From positions 868,001 through 932,000 of the forward strand of contig JAWPMT010000001.1 in the NCBI GenBank assembly GCA_033344775.1: DNA of 64,000 bases, given 5' to 3'. The notes under the pieces were generated by a model that was not told where the DNA came from, made no database searches, and saw only the letters and a program-made list of their open reading frames with translations. Both the position numbers and the translations under genes were made by a program. Positions within the stretch are counted from its first letter, which is position 1. Each line of letters starts with the position of its first letter. Below are positions 1-8,700 of the stretch, piece by piece. The stretch comes from Cytophagales bacterium. GTDB taxonomy: Bacteria > Bacteroidota > Bacteroidia > Cytophagales > Cyclobacteriaceae.

Positions 1-354
1 ACCAATTTTTCAGATTGGGAATACATGCTTGAAGAGTTGATACAGGCCATATATGAACTGGCCAAAAGAGAGCATCCTTTCTTTTTAAAGTTAATCAATA
101 CCAAACAAGGAATCGACCTACAACTACATGCCAAGTTTGCCACCCGAAGTTTTGTCCTAAAAGGAAATAAGCGTCCTTTTCCCTGGGAACAATTAAAAGC
201 AGTGCTGGGACAAATAGAAAACCTGGACATCAATGAAGTACCGAAAGCTAAAGCCGGTAAGAAAGGCTATTGGCTCACTTTTGATAACGAGCAGTTCTTC
301 GAAATTCGATCGGAAGCCGGGGCACAGGAGTTTGTGGAAATGTTGAGGGGCTAA
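1..354 (+). CDS. Hypothetical protein, probably 5'-truncated by the window edge
   Basis: I do not recognise this protein. The first ATG is at 25 (109 residues from there), but the frame is open back to base 1 and reads plausible protein (T-N-F-S-D-W-E-Y before the Met). The gene therefore probably starts outside the window. The visible part is a small soluble alpha/beta protein, rich in Lys and Glu, with no signal peptide or membrane segment. It ends in a TAA-type stop ahead of a 460-base non-coding stretch. No domain can be named. Confidence 0.6.
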   Translation, partial: TNFSDWEYMLEELIQAIYELAKREHPFFLKLINTKQGIDLQLHAKFATRSFVLKGNKRPFPWEQLKAVLGQIENLDINEVPKAKAGKKGYWLTFDNEQFFEIRSEAGAQEFVEMLRG

Positions 355-415
355 GGCTGTTTCCAACTTTGTAGCTGTCAATCACCAATCTTCTACTGCG
401 CTGATCCATACCTGA

Positions 416-541
416 GCACAGGTGCAAGAGCGTTTTGCTAACTTACAGAAGCCCCAAACATACGTGCAAAAGCCTTTTGCAGACCTGCAGAATGCCCAAA
501 CACGGATGAAACAGCGTTCTGCATGTCTACAGAACCGTGAA
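416..541. repeat. Three degenerate 42-bp tandem repeats
   Basis: Three consecutive 42-base units lie at 416-457, 458-499 and 500-541. They share the pattern GTGCAA-AGCGTTTTGC ... ACAG-A--CCCAA with scattered substitutions. The period is a multiple of three, so a minus-strand reading frame across it (382-588) gives three 14-residue repeats with Cys, Phe and Trp in register. That frame has no recognisable start region or homology, so I treat the locus as a non-coding repeat. The surrounding 355-814 interval holds no convincing gene. Confidence 0.75.
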
Positions 542-599
542 ATATTCGCGCTCACTTCTGTCATGCTAGGAAAGGGTGTGAAAAACAATCAATGAGTAT

Positions 600-638
600 A
601 AAAAATCCCTGTTAGGGGCTTAGAGCCCTAACAGGGAT
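600..638 (-). terminator. Strong inverted repeat with minus-strand T-run (intrinsic terminator)
   Basis: The arms ATCCCTGTTAGGG (605-617) and CCCTAACAGGGAT (626-638) are perfect complements around an 8-base loop. On the minus strand the hairpin is followed by TTTTTTA. This suits termination of transcripts leaving the iorB end at 815. A second, weaker inverted repeat lies between it and the gene. Confidence 0.7.
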
Positions 639-733
639 GAATATCGCATTTCGATAAATAAAGTTGTCAGGTTGAGCCTGATGTATTCTAATCTCTTTGT
701 TTAGATCTAATCAAGACAATTCCGGCATCTACT

Positions 734-811
734 AATCACGTAAAAGAGATTCCGGTATTTTTTGACCTCATCTATAAAACTTAAGATCAAAAAAACCGGA
801 ATGACGTGATT
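734..811. repeat. Composite inverted repeat just 3' of the iorB-like gene
   Basis: Two nested complementary pairs are present: AATCACGT (734-741) with ACGTGATT (804-811), and ATTCCGGTATTTTTTGA (from 749) with TCAAAAAAACCGGAAT (787-802), separated by about 20 bases. The left arm motif TTCCGG also occurs at 720. It starts immediately after the stop codon on the minus strand and may stabilise the 3' end or help terminate transcription. Confidence 0.5.
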
Positions 812-814
812 TTA

Positions 815-2992
815 TTATGACAACTTCAACGGCATATCCGTCAGGCGCTGGCCGGTAATTCGATATACCGCATTCGCAATTGCTGCTCCAATTGGACCTA
901 GAGGCGGCTCTCCAACGGCACCAGGCTTGCCTGTTCCGTTGATGATCTCCACATCGATTTCCTTCGGCGTATCACGCATCAAAGCCATACGATACGGACC
1001 ATAGATCACCGGACGAAGTTCACTTCGCTCTACCTGCATCTGCTCAAACATCGATGCACTGATTCCCATATTGATGGAACCTTCGCATTGTGCTTTCACC
1101 TGGTCAGGGTTTACTGCGAATCCTGGATCCATGACGCAAGTCACTTTCTCCACTTTGATCCGTTTTCCTTCAACAGACACCTCGGCTACCTGCGCACAAG
1201 GTGTACCGGCATCCGTAGAAGCCGCAAAACCCATTGCCCGATTCCCAGAAGCTTTATCCTGGTAACCGGATTTTTCAGCAGCGACCTGGATCACTTTCTT
1301 CAATCGACGGCCTCTTTCATCATCACCGATATGTGCCAGGCGGAAATCAACTGGATTTTTACCCGCCTGTTGGGCCAGTTGATCCATGAAGCTCTCGATA
1401 GCAAACGTATTGGCCAGTAAGCCCAAACTTCTCCACCAGCTCGTCGCAAAAGGCAAGTCCGTATGCCAGGACACGGTCTGTAATCCAGGAATGTTTCGAT
1501 ACTGAATCATGCCCCCTCGAATTGCACCCATATCCGTACCAATGATCGAATTGGCGAACCCTGGCAACAAAGCGGAATTATAGGCCACATCTCCACTCGA
1601 AAACTGATGTTCCAATGCTTCTATACTTCCCGAATCATTCAATTTGGCCCGCATGACGTGATGGGTCGGCGGACGGAATGTATCATTCTGAAATTCCTCC
1701 TTGCGGTCAAAAAAGCACTTTATGGGCTTTCCTACTGCTTTACTCATGACCGCTGCCTGCACCGCATGTGGCGTATGCAATCGGCGGCCGAATCCTCCTC
1801 CAAGGTAAGTAGGAATGACATTTACATTTTCTTCGTCTATGCCCAATCGACTGGCGACCTCCTTACGGGTCATGGCTACCACTTGCGTAGACATTTCGAT
1901 GGTGGCTTTATCACCTTCTACTGAGGCAACCGCTCCATTCGGCTCAATTTGCGCATGCGCACCAATAGGGCTGGAAAATTCCAACTTCAGGAAGCCATCC
2001 GCATTGGTTTCCTCGGCATCATCCAGGGTAGAAGCCGCGCTTCCCTCTTTCTGAATGACCATGGACTCTCCTTTACCCACCTTCGTCATTTCAACGATAT
2101 CATCGGTTGCCCAGTCCTTCTGTGTCACCCAATCTACTTTGATCTTGCGTTTGGCATTTTCTGCCTGGATCAAGGTTTCTGCTACCACACCCACAAAATC
2201 GTCCTCGAGCACCACTTTCACGACACCAGGCATGTTCTCAGCGCCCCCTGTATCAGCCCCGTTGAACTTAGATCCAATCTTTGAAGGCCTTACCACAGCC
2301 CCATAAAGCATATCAGGCATGGACGCATCCATTCCAAACATGGGCGTACCGATCACCTTATCTACCAAATCAACCCTCGGTACAGGTTTTCCCACGTATT
2401 TGTATTGGCTAACGTCTTTCAAGGGTGGTGTATCAGGCACATCCCATTCGGTCACCCCTGCTACCGTTTCACCGTAGGTCATGGTTTGATCACCTGATGA
2501 GAAAACACCGTTTTTGTTGGTCACACCGTGGGTCTCTACGCCCATCTTTTTCGCTGCCTCCGCTCTGAGCATTTCACGTAGCGTTGCCGATAGCTCTCTA
2601 ATTGGTTGAAAAAGACCTGCAACAGTAGTACTTCCTCCGGTACTCAATCCATCGATATTTCCAGTCTCCGTGGCCGCATGTTCAATCTTGATCATCTCCA
2701 TGTCCACCTCCAGCTCATCTGCTGCAATCTGAACCAGGCTAGTGAATGACCCTTGCCCCATTTCAACCTTTGGACTGAACAGTTTGATGGTGTTGTCCGC
2801 CATGACCTCAAACCACATGGAGGGTGAAGAAACATCTCCCAGGTAAGAAAGCATGTCCGGATCTTCCAACACTTCATACAACCCTCTTCGGATACCATTT
2901 CTACCGAGATAAAGCCCTCCCAGGGCCACACCCGTTCCGCCAAGCAATGTCCTGACAATGAATTTCCTTCTTGAAAACTTCTTTTCTCCCAT
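815..2992 (-). CDS. Molybdopterin-binding aldehyde oxidase/xanthine dehydrogenase family large subunit (IorB-type)
   Basis: Large catalytic subunit of a molybdenum hydroxylase, 725 residues, the usual size for IorB-like proteins. A twin-arginine signal (S-R-R-K-F-I-V, residues 7-13) precedes a hydrophobic stretch, so the folded cofactor-loaded enzyme should be exported to the periplasm by Tat. The molybdopterin motif G-G-G-F-G-R-R is near residue 398, and the catalytic glutamate of the V-G-E-P-P-L-G-P motif is near 692. The family hydroxylates N-heteroaromatics or aldehydes using water. The substrate here cannot be told. It is the last gene of an operon with the 2Fe-2S subunit (3 bases upstream) and a cytochrome c that probably takes the electrons. 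Family certainty is high; isoquinoline as substrate is only a name carried over from homologues. Confidence 0.93.
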   Translation of the reverse strand: MGEKKFSRRKFIVRTLLGGTGVALGGLYLGRNGIRRGLYEVLEDPDMLSYLGDVSSPSMWFEVMADNTIKLFSPKVEMGQGSFTSLVQIAADELEVDMEMIKIEHAATETGNIDGLSTGGSTTVAGLFQPIRELSATLREMLRAEAAKKMGVETHGVTNKNGVFSSGDQTMTYGETVAGVTEWDVPDTPPLKDVSQYKYVGKPVPRVDLVDKVIGTPMFGMDASMPDMLYGAVVRPSKIGSKFNGADTGGAENMPGVVKVVLEDDFVGVVAETLIQAENAKRKIKVDWVTQKDWATDDIVEMTKVGKGESMVIQKEGSAASTLDDAEETNADGFLKLEFSSPIGAHAQIEPNGAVASVEGDKATIEMSTQVVAMTRKEVASRLGIDEENVNVIPTYLGGGFGRRLHTPHAVQAAVMSKAVGKPIKCFFDRKEEFQNDTFRPPTHHVMRAKLNDSGSIEALEHQFSSGDVAYNSALLPGFANSIIGTDMGAIRGGMIQYRNIPGLQTVSWHTDLPFATSWWRSLGLLANTFAIESFMDQLAQQAGKNPVDFRLAHIGDDERGRRLKKVIQVAAEKSGYQDKASGNRAMGFAASTDAGTPCAQVAEVSVEGKRIKVEKVTCVMDPGFAVNPDQVKAQCEGSINMGISASMFEQMQVERSELRPVIYGPYRMALMRDTPKEIDVEIINGTGKPGAVGEPPLGPIGAAIANAVYRITGQRLTDMPLKLS

Positions 2993-2995
2993 GAC

Positions 2996-3469
2996 TTAGC
3001 CGATTAAGGTGTTTGATTTGATCTCTGCCGCTCTTTTGATGGCTTTTCGCATACGATAGTAAGTCCCGCAACGACACACATTGATGATGTGATTATCAAT
3101 GTCCTCGTCCGTCGGATTCGGTATTTTCTCCAAAAGTGCTGCAGTGGCCATCATGAATCCAGGTTGGCAGTATCCACATTGGGGTACGATTTCCTCGATC
3201 CACGCTTGCTGTACCGGATGCAAATTATCCGCATCCCCCAGCCCTTCCACCGTGGTGATCTCTTTGCCTTCGGCATACTTGACCGAATAAGAACACGACC
3301 TTACCGCTTCTCCATCCACATGGAGGGTACAGGCACCACAGGCCGCTTTTCCACAGCCAAACTTGGTTCCTTTCATGTCCAACACATCACGAACCACCCA
3401 CAACAGTGGCGTGTTTCCGTCTACATCTACAGATTGTGATTTGCCATTGAGGCGAAATGATACTTTCAT
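2996..3469 (-). CDS. 2Fe-2S iron-sulfur subunit of molybdenum hydroxylase (IorA-type)
   Basis: Small electron-transfer subunit with two 2Fe-2S clusters. The N-terminal ferredoxin-like cluster is bound by C39, C44, C47 and C59, and the C-terminal helical cluster by C98, C101, C132 and C134 (C-G-Y-C and C-R-C-G motifs). The ORF is open further upstream to 3517, but I start at 3469: this ATG has an AAGGA Shine-Dalgarno 10 bases ahead, lies four bases after the preceding stop, and gives 157 residues, typical for the family. There is no signal peptide of its own, so it presumably crosses the membrane as a complex with the Tat-bearing large subunit. It is co-transcribed with the genes on both sides. 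Confidence 0.94.
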   Translation of the reverse strand: MKVSFRLNGKSQSVDVDGNTPLLWVVRDVLDMKGTKFGCGKAACGACTLHVDGEAVRSCSYSVKYAEGKEITTVEGLGDADNLHPVQQAWIEEIVPQCGYCQPGFMMATAALLEKIPNPTDEDIDNHIINVCRCGTYYRMRKAIKRAAEIKSNTLIG

Positions 3470-3473
3470 CGTC

Positions 3474-4094
3474 TTAGTCCTTAGTATTTTCATCTGGAAT
3501 GATGGCTCCGGCATCAATCCATGTTTTAACAGCTTCTATATATTCTTCCTTACCTACTGGTGGGATTTCACGTGGATTCCCTTCCGAATCCACCCCTGGT
3601 TCCCAGGCCCACAAAACCAATTCATGTTCGGTGAGGTGGTGCATGATGTCATCCGCTGACCGGTTACCATTTTTGGATCGGTCCATCATCGAGCGGGCGA
3701 TCTCATAACGATTGAGTCCTTCCCAGGCCATGCTAGGTGGTGCCAGCGCCCAGTGGGGTGCACCAGGTACACCCGAATACTCATTGTTGGAATCCGCATG
3801 ACATTGCTGACAATTGGTGGCTGAACCTGTTCCATTGGTACGTGTGATCCCCAAATGATGCGGATGCCGGTCATCTGACTGCTTGGGCACATTGTCTGAA
3901 GGGTGGCAATTGACACAACGCTGGTGTTCCAACACATCCATCATTTTATGGAAAGCTTCATCCGCCTCCGGGATTTCCATGGTCATTTCCGGTTCCGCTG
4001 GCGTAACTGGTTCCTCCGTGATGTGGATCCCAATGGCCGAGGAAAACAGAACCACCAATCCAAACAGGGTGATCCAAATGGTTTTATGTTTCAT
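3474..4094 (-). CDS. Diheme c-type cytochrome of the molybdenum hydroxylase operon
   Basis: Periplasmic or membrane-anchored electron acceptor. An N-terminal hydrophobic segment (about residues 5-23) acts as a signal peptide or anchor. Two haem c sites follow: C-V-N-C-H at 60-64 and C-Q-Q-C-H at 95-99. I chose the start at 4094 (M-K-H-K-T) because it places the signal sequence at the N terminus; an in-frame ATG at 4133 would add 13 unlikely residues. Related Bacteroidota proteins are often labelled as an isoquinoline 1-oxidoreductase subunit because of this same gene order. It probably passes electrons from the 2Fe-2S subunit to the respiratory chain. Confidence 0.85.
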   Translation of the reverse strand: MKHKTIWITLFGLVVLFSSAIGIHITEEPVTPAEPEMTMEIPEADEAFHKMMDVLEHQRCVNCHPSDNVPKQSDDRHPHHLGITRTNGTGSATNCQQCHADSNNEYSGVPGAPHWALAPPSMAWEGLNRYEIARSMMDRSKNGNRSADDIMHHLTEHELVLWAWEPGVDSEGNPREIPPVGKEEYIEAVKTWIDAGAIIPDENTKD

Positions 4095-4136
4095 AGATTT
4101 GATTTGAGAGGTTAGCAAATTCAATTTAATCAATAC

Positions 4137-4994
4137 TTATGGTTGGAAAGTCGCTTGACCCAACTTTTCAGGTGAGGCCTTCACCAGAGAAGGCACCATC
4201 CCAAATTCTTTTTTGAATGCTCTACTGAAGTGTCCCAGGTCTTCAAAACCCGTTTGCACATAAATATCACTGGCTTTCTTGCCAGATGACAACAAGTCAA
4301 AAGCAAATTGCAATCGCTTTTTCATGAGCCATTTACGTGGTGTTTCCTTAAATATCTTCCGGAACTCTCGATTGAACGAAGACAGACTCCTACCCGACTG
4401 ACGCGCAAACAACTCCAATGGCATATTGTACATGAAATTGTAATTCATATAGGTAAGGAGATCCGCTGCTTCATAGATCGCATATTCACGAAAAGCCATG
4501 GCCGCGTTCTCATCAGAATTCAGAATAGCCACGAGTGCTTTGTAGGTCTGTTCTTCAACTTTTTGTCGGTCAAAATCCTCATCCTGTTCAATGGAAGTAA
4601 TGACGCCCTCTATAAAAGCATTCAAATCAGGCGTTGCCGGCAAAGACAACCACTCTTGAGTAAAAGGTGGCACTTTTGATGATAATAACAGGTCCTTTAC
4701 AATCCTTTCCACAAACACATTGGTCAGCATAAAGGTGTATAGGTTCGCTTCCTTCTCAGCAGGCGCAAAGGTTTTGTGCATGGTACCTTCGGAGAACTTA
4801 CGGAGAATTCCAAATTGTCCGGGCCCAAGGTTATAGTTACCATCTTTTGACTCAACATGCAGCGTTCCGGTCTTCATGTAGACCAGTGCATTTCCCGGTA
4901 AATAGAACGGTACTTTTTCGTCAGATGTCGCATGGCATGATGCAGCAATGGTGATCTCACCACACTGCATCAATTTCATCACGTGATCACTCAT
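4137..4994 (-). CDS. AraC-family transcriptional regulator
   Basis: A 285-residue regulator. The N-terminal part looks like a cupin-type effector domain. The C-terminal 100 residues carry the paired helix-turn-helix of AraC/XylS proteins (F-N-R-E-F-R-K-I-F-K-E-T-P near 210-225 and the conserved G-F-E-D-L-G-H-F-S-R-A-F-K-K-E-F-G segment near 245-260). It is the first gene of the operon with the cytochrome and hydroxylase subunits, 42 bases upstream of the cytochrome start, so it most likely controls that operon and itself. The inducer is unknown. Confidence 0.92.
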   Translation of the reverse strand: MSDHVMKLMQCGEITIAASCHATSDEKVPFYLPGNALVYMKTGTLHVESKDGNYNLGPGQFGILRKFSEGTMHKTFAPAEKEANLYTFMLTNVFVERIVKDLLLSSKVPPFTQEWLSLPATPDLNAFIEGVITSIEQDEDFDRQKVEEQTYKALVAILNSDENAAMAFREYAIYEAADLLTYMNYNFMYNMPLELFARQSGRSLSSFNREFRKIFKETPRKWLMKKRLQFAFDLLSSGKKASDIYVQTGFEDLGHFSRAFKKEFGMVPSLVKASPEKLGQATFQP

Positions 4995-5753
4995 GCTACG
5001 AAAATATGGTACTCCGTCCGCCTTTACTTGTCTGTGCGTGTCAAAAAGAAATTCATTTCAAAATTTGATTACTGCTCTTCGTTACAAATACCTTATAAAT
5101 TCAGCGTTAGAAGACCAGATTGGCACCCTACCATTTAACTAGCGTTGAAGTTTAACTCGGCATTAACCACAGCTTGCTTGCACATCAAATAATACTAGAA
5201 AATACTCATGAGGATTAATCAGATGGGAATGTCTATTTACCAAAATATATTCCCCGAAGTGACGTATTGCAAAACATGAAATGAACAAAAATGATTTAAA
5301 CTTATTCTACAGAAAAGATGATTGATTATCAAAATTCAATTTGGATAATACTTATGATAAAAAAATACGTTTTTTCATAATTTAAAATACAAAATACTGA
5401 TTTTCAGTTTATTATAAAAATAAATTTGACTGTGAAAAATTACGTTTTTTCATTTTGCTCAAAAAAACCATCTACTTATAGAATTTAATTAATCACAAAT
5501 TAACCAAGCTTACTAACCCGTTAAAAACACGATTAAATCAACTTTTTGAAAAGTTTTAAGAATGCGGATTTTTTCAAAATATTTCTTAGAAATCGATATC
5601 TTATTGAAAGAATAGCATTTTCCATCCATTTAGTTTCTCTGAATTACCAATCTTTCAAAAATTCCCTTTCCTATAGGGCTTATAGCCAATTATTCATTGG
5701 TGAAACGTCTATAATTTAGCTATTCATTCTGTGCTTAATACACCTGACTGAAT
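4995..5753. promoter_or_regulatory. 759-base AT-rich divergent regulatory region between araC-like gene and gltB
   Basis: No coding frame is credible here. The region is very AT-rich, with runs such as AAAAAA and TTTTTT, and must hold the divergent promoters of the AraC-type gene and gltB. A nearly exact 18-base direct repeat, AAAAATACGTTTTTTCAT, occurs at 5361-5378 and again (with one extra T) at 5435-5453. It is also partly self-complementary around ACGT, as expected of a protein-binding site. I could not identify a confident Bacteroidota promoter (TTG...TAnnTTTG) by eye. Confidence 0.5.
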
Positions 5754-8700
5754 ATGGAGAGTAACCAAGGACAAGGGCTTTACTGCGAAAAATTAGAACA
5801 TGATGCCTGTGGTGTCGGCTGTGTCGTAAACATCAACGGCAGAAAATCTCACAAGACCGTCAAAGATGCCCTGACCATGTTGAAAAACATGGAACATCGA
5901 GGAGCGACTGGAAGTGATCCCGAAACTGGTGATGGTGCAGGCATCCTTATCCAGATACCTCACACTTTTTACAAACAAGAATTACGTGAGTTGGCGATTA
6001 ACCTTCCCGACGAAGGTGAATATGGTGTTGGGATGATCTTTTTTCCGCAGCACTACCCTACTCGCGATCAATGTCGCAAAGTGATGAACAATGCGATCCG
6101 TAAGCTGGGTTTTCAGCTACTGGGTTATCGACCTGTACCCGTAGACGGCAATGTTCCAGGCCATGAATCCAAGTCGGTGGAGCCATTTGTGGAGCAAATC
6201 TTTCTACAAAGCAAAGATCACCAACTCCAACAAGAAGATCTGGAACGAAAGCTTTTCGTATTGAGTCACCTGATCACCAACGAAGTAAAAAAGGAAGTTC
6301 CGGCTGCTAACGATGAATTTTGCATCACCAGCTTATCGACCCGGACGATCATTTATAAAGGACAGTTGAAAACAAACCAGGTAGAAACATACTATCATGA
6401 TCTGGTCAATCCGGAACTGAAATCTGCCCTGGCCATCGTTCACTCTCGTTTCTCAACCAACACTTTCCCTAACTGGAAACTGGCTCAGCCTTTCAGTCAC
6501 ATCGCCCACAATGGCGAGATCAATACCATCCGGGGGAATGTGACGAAGATGCAGTCCAAAGAAGCTTTGATGAGTTCTCCGTATTTCACGGAAGAAGAAC
6601 TCTCCTGGCTTTTGCCCGTCACTGATGCTGGCAATTCGGATTCGGCGAATTTGAACGCACTCGTGGAATTACTAACGCTTGCTGGCCGGTCTCTACCACA
6701 CGTGATGATGATGATGGTACCGGAAGCCTGGCAGGATAATGAACGCATGCACCCGTTGCGCAAAGCGTTTTACAAGTACCACGCCGCCTTGATGGAGCCC
6801 TGGGATGGTCCTGCCGCATTGTTTTTCACCAATGGTAAACAAATCGGCGCTACGCTCGATAGAAATGGCCTGCGTCCCGTAAGGTTCTGCATCACGACCG
6901 ACAAGCGACTGATCATGGCATCAGAAGCGGGTGCTTTACAGGTGAAAGAAGAACAGATCTTACAGAAAGGTCGATTGCAGCCAGGTAAGATGATCATGGC
7001 TGATCTGGATGAGCAAGAAGTACTGTTCGATAATGAGATCAAGAAAGCCGTATACGAAGGCAAACCTTACTTCGACTGGATCAAAGAAAACCGGATCAAA
7101 CTTCGGTTGATGCCGATTCCTGATCTGGAACCCAAAGTCATTGAGCCACATCGCTTGCTTACCCGACAGATCTCTAACGGGATCACTGAAGAAGATGTCA
7201 AGCACATCATACTTCCTTTCTCACGCACAGCCTCCGAACCACTTGGTTCTATGGGAGCAGATATTCCGTTGGCCGTTCTGTCTAAGCAAAGTCAGCATGT
7301 GGCGAACTATTTCAAGCAATACTTTGCGCAGGTAAGTAACCCTCCGATCGATCCTATTCGGGAACGTCTGGTGATGTCGCTTTTCACCCGTATTGGTGAA
7401 TCACAGAACATTCTGGATGAAACGCCGGAGCACTCCCGACAAGTACACATTTCTCAGCCCATTCTTTCCAGAGACGATTTCTATCGCATCAAGGCACTGG
7501 AAAAAGAAGGGTTTTACTACCAGGTCATTGATGCTACGTTTGATGTCGATGGTGGTGAAAGTCTCTTCCATGCAGTCAATCGCATCTGTGAAGAATCGGA
7601 ACGAGCCATCAGCGAGGGGATCTCGGTATTGATCATCTCCAACCGAAAAGAAACGGATAAACGTGCACCAATTCCAGGCTTGATCGCCATTGGCGCCATC
7701 CATCATCACCTGGTTGATCAGAAACTTCGTACGAAGGCAGGACTAATCGCCGAATGCAGTGATACCTGGGAAACTCACCATTTTGCGACGATCATTGGTT
7801 ATGGTGCCAGCGCGGTATATCCTTATTTGGCCTACGATACCATTCGAAATGCGCATGATGAAGGTCAACTAGATAATGAACATCCGGTTGAGCATTATTT
7901 CGAGAATTACATCAAGGGCGTTGGCAAAGGCTTATTGAAGATCCTTTCTAAAATGGGGATCAGCACCTTGCAGTCTTATCAGGCGGCTCAAATTTTCGAG
8001 TGCGTTGGTTTGGGAGAAGAAGTCATTGCCAAATGCTTTAAAGGCACCATCAGTCGATTGGATGGTCTTGAATTTGCGGATCTGGAAGAAGAGGTACTGG
8101 TCAAACACCGCGCTTCATACGCAGCAAAAGGCGCATTGCTTGAGACAGGTGGCGTATATCAGTGGAAACGCAAGGGTGAAAAGCACCTGCTCAACCCCAA
8201 GACAATCCACTTGTTGCAGAAATCTACGAAGCTGAAGGATTTCGCCCTTTTCAAAGAATACACGGCCAGTGTCAACGATGAAAGCGCGGAGATCATCAAT
8301 ATTCGGGACCTCTTTGAGTTCAAGAAAAGAAGGTCGGTTCGGCTGAGCGAGGTAGAACCTGCCGCCAACATCCTAAAACGTTTCGCGACAGGCGCCATGT
8401 CTTTTGGTTCCATTTCACATGAAGCGCACTCCACCCTCGCCATTGCGATGAACCGTATCGGTGCAAAAAGCAACAGCGGCGAAGGCGGTGAAGATGTGGC
8501 TCGCTTCGAGAAGAAACCCAATGGCGATTGGGAACGATCCGCCATCAAGCAAGCAGCCTCCGGGCGATTTGGGGTAACCATCGATTACCTCAATAATGCC
8601 GAGGAATTGCAAATAAAAATCGCGCAGGGTGCCAAGCCCGGTGAAGGTGGCCAATTGCCCGGCCATAAGGTCGACGAATGGATCGCCAAGGTGCGTCACA

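Noticed and set aside
382-588. Minus-strand ORF of 68 codons across the 42-bp repeats
   Set aside because: It is created by the repeat itself; there is no ribosome site and no recognisable protein family, so I list the repeat only.
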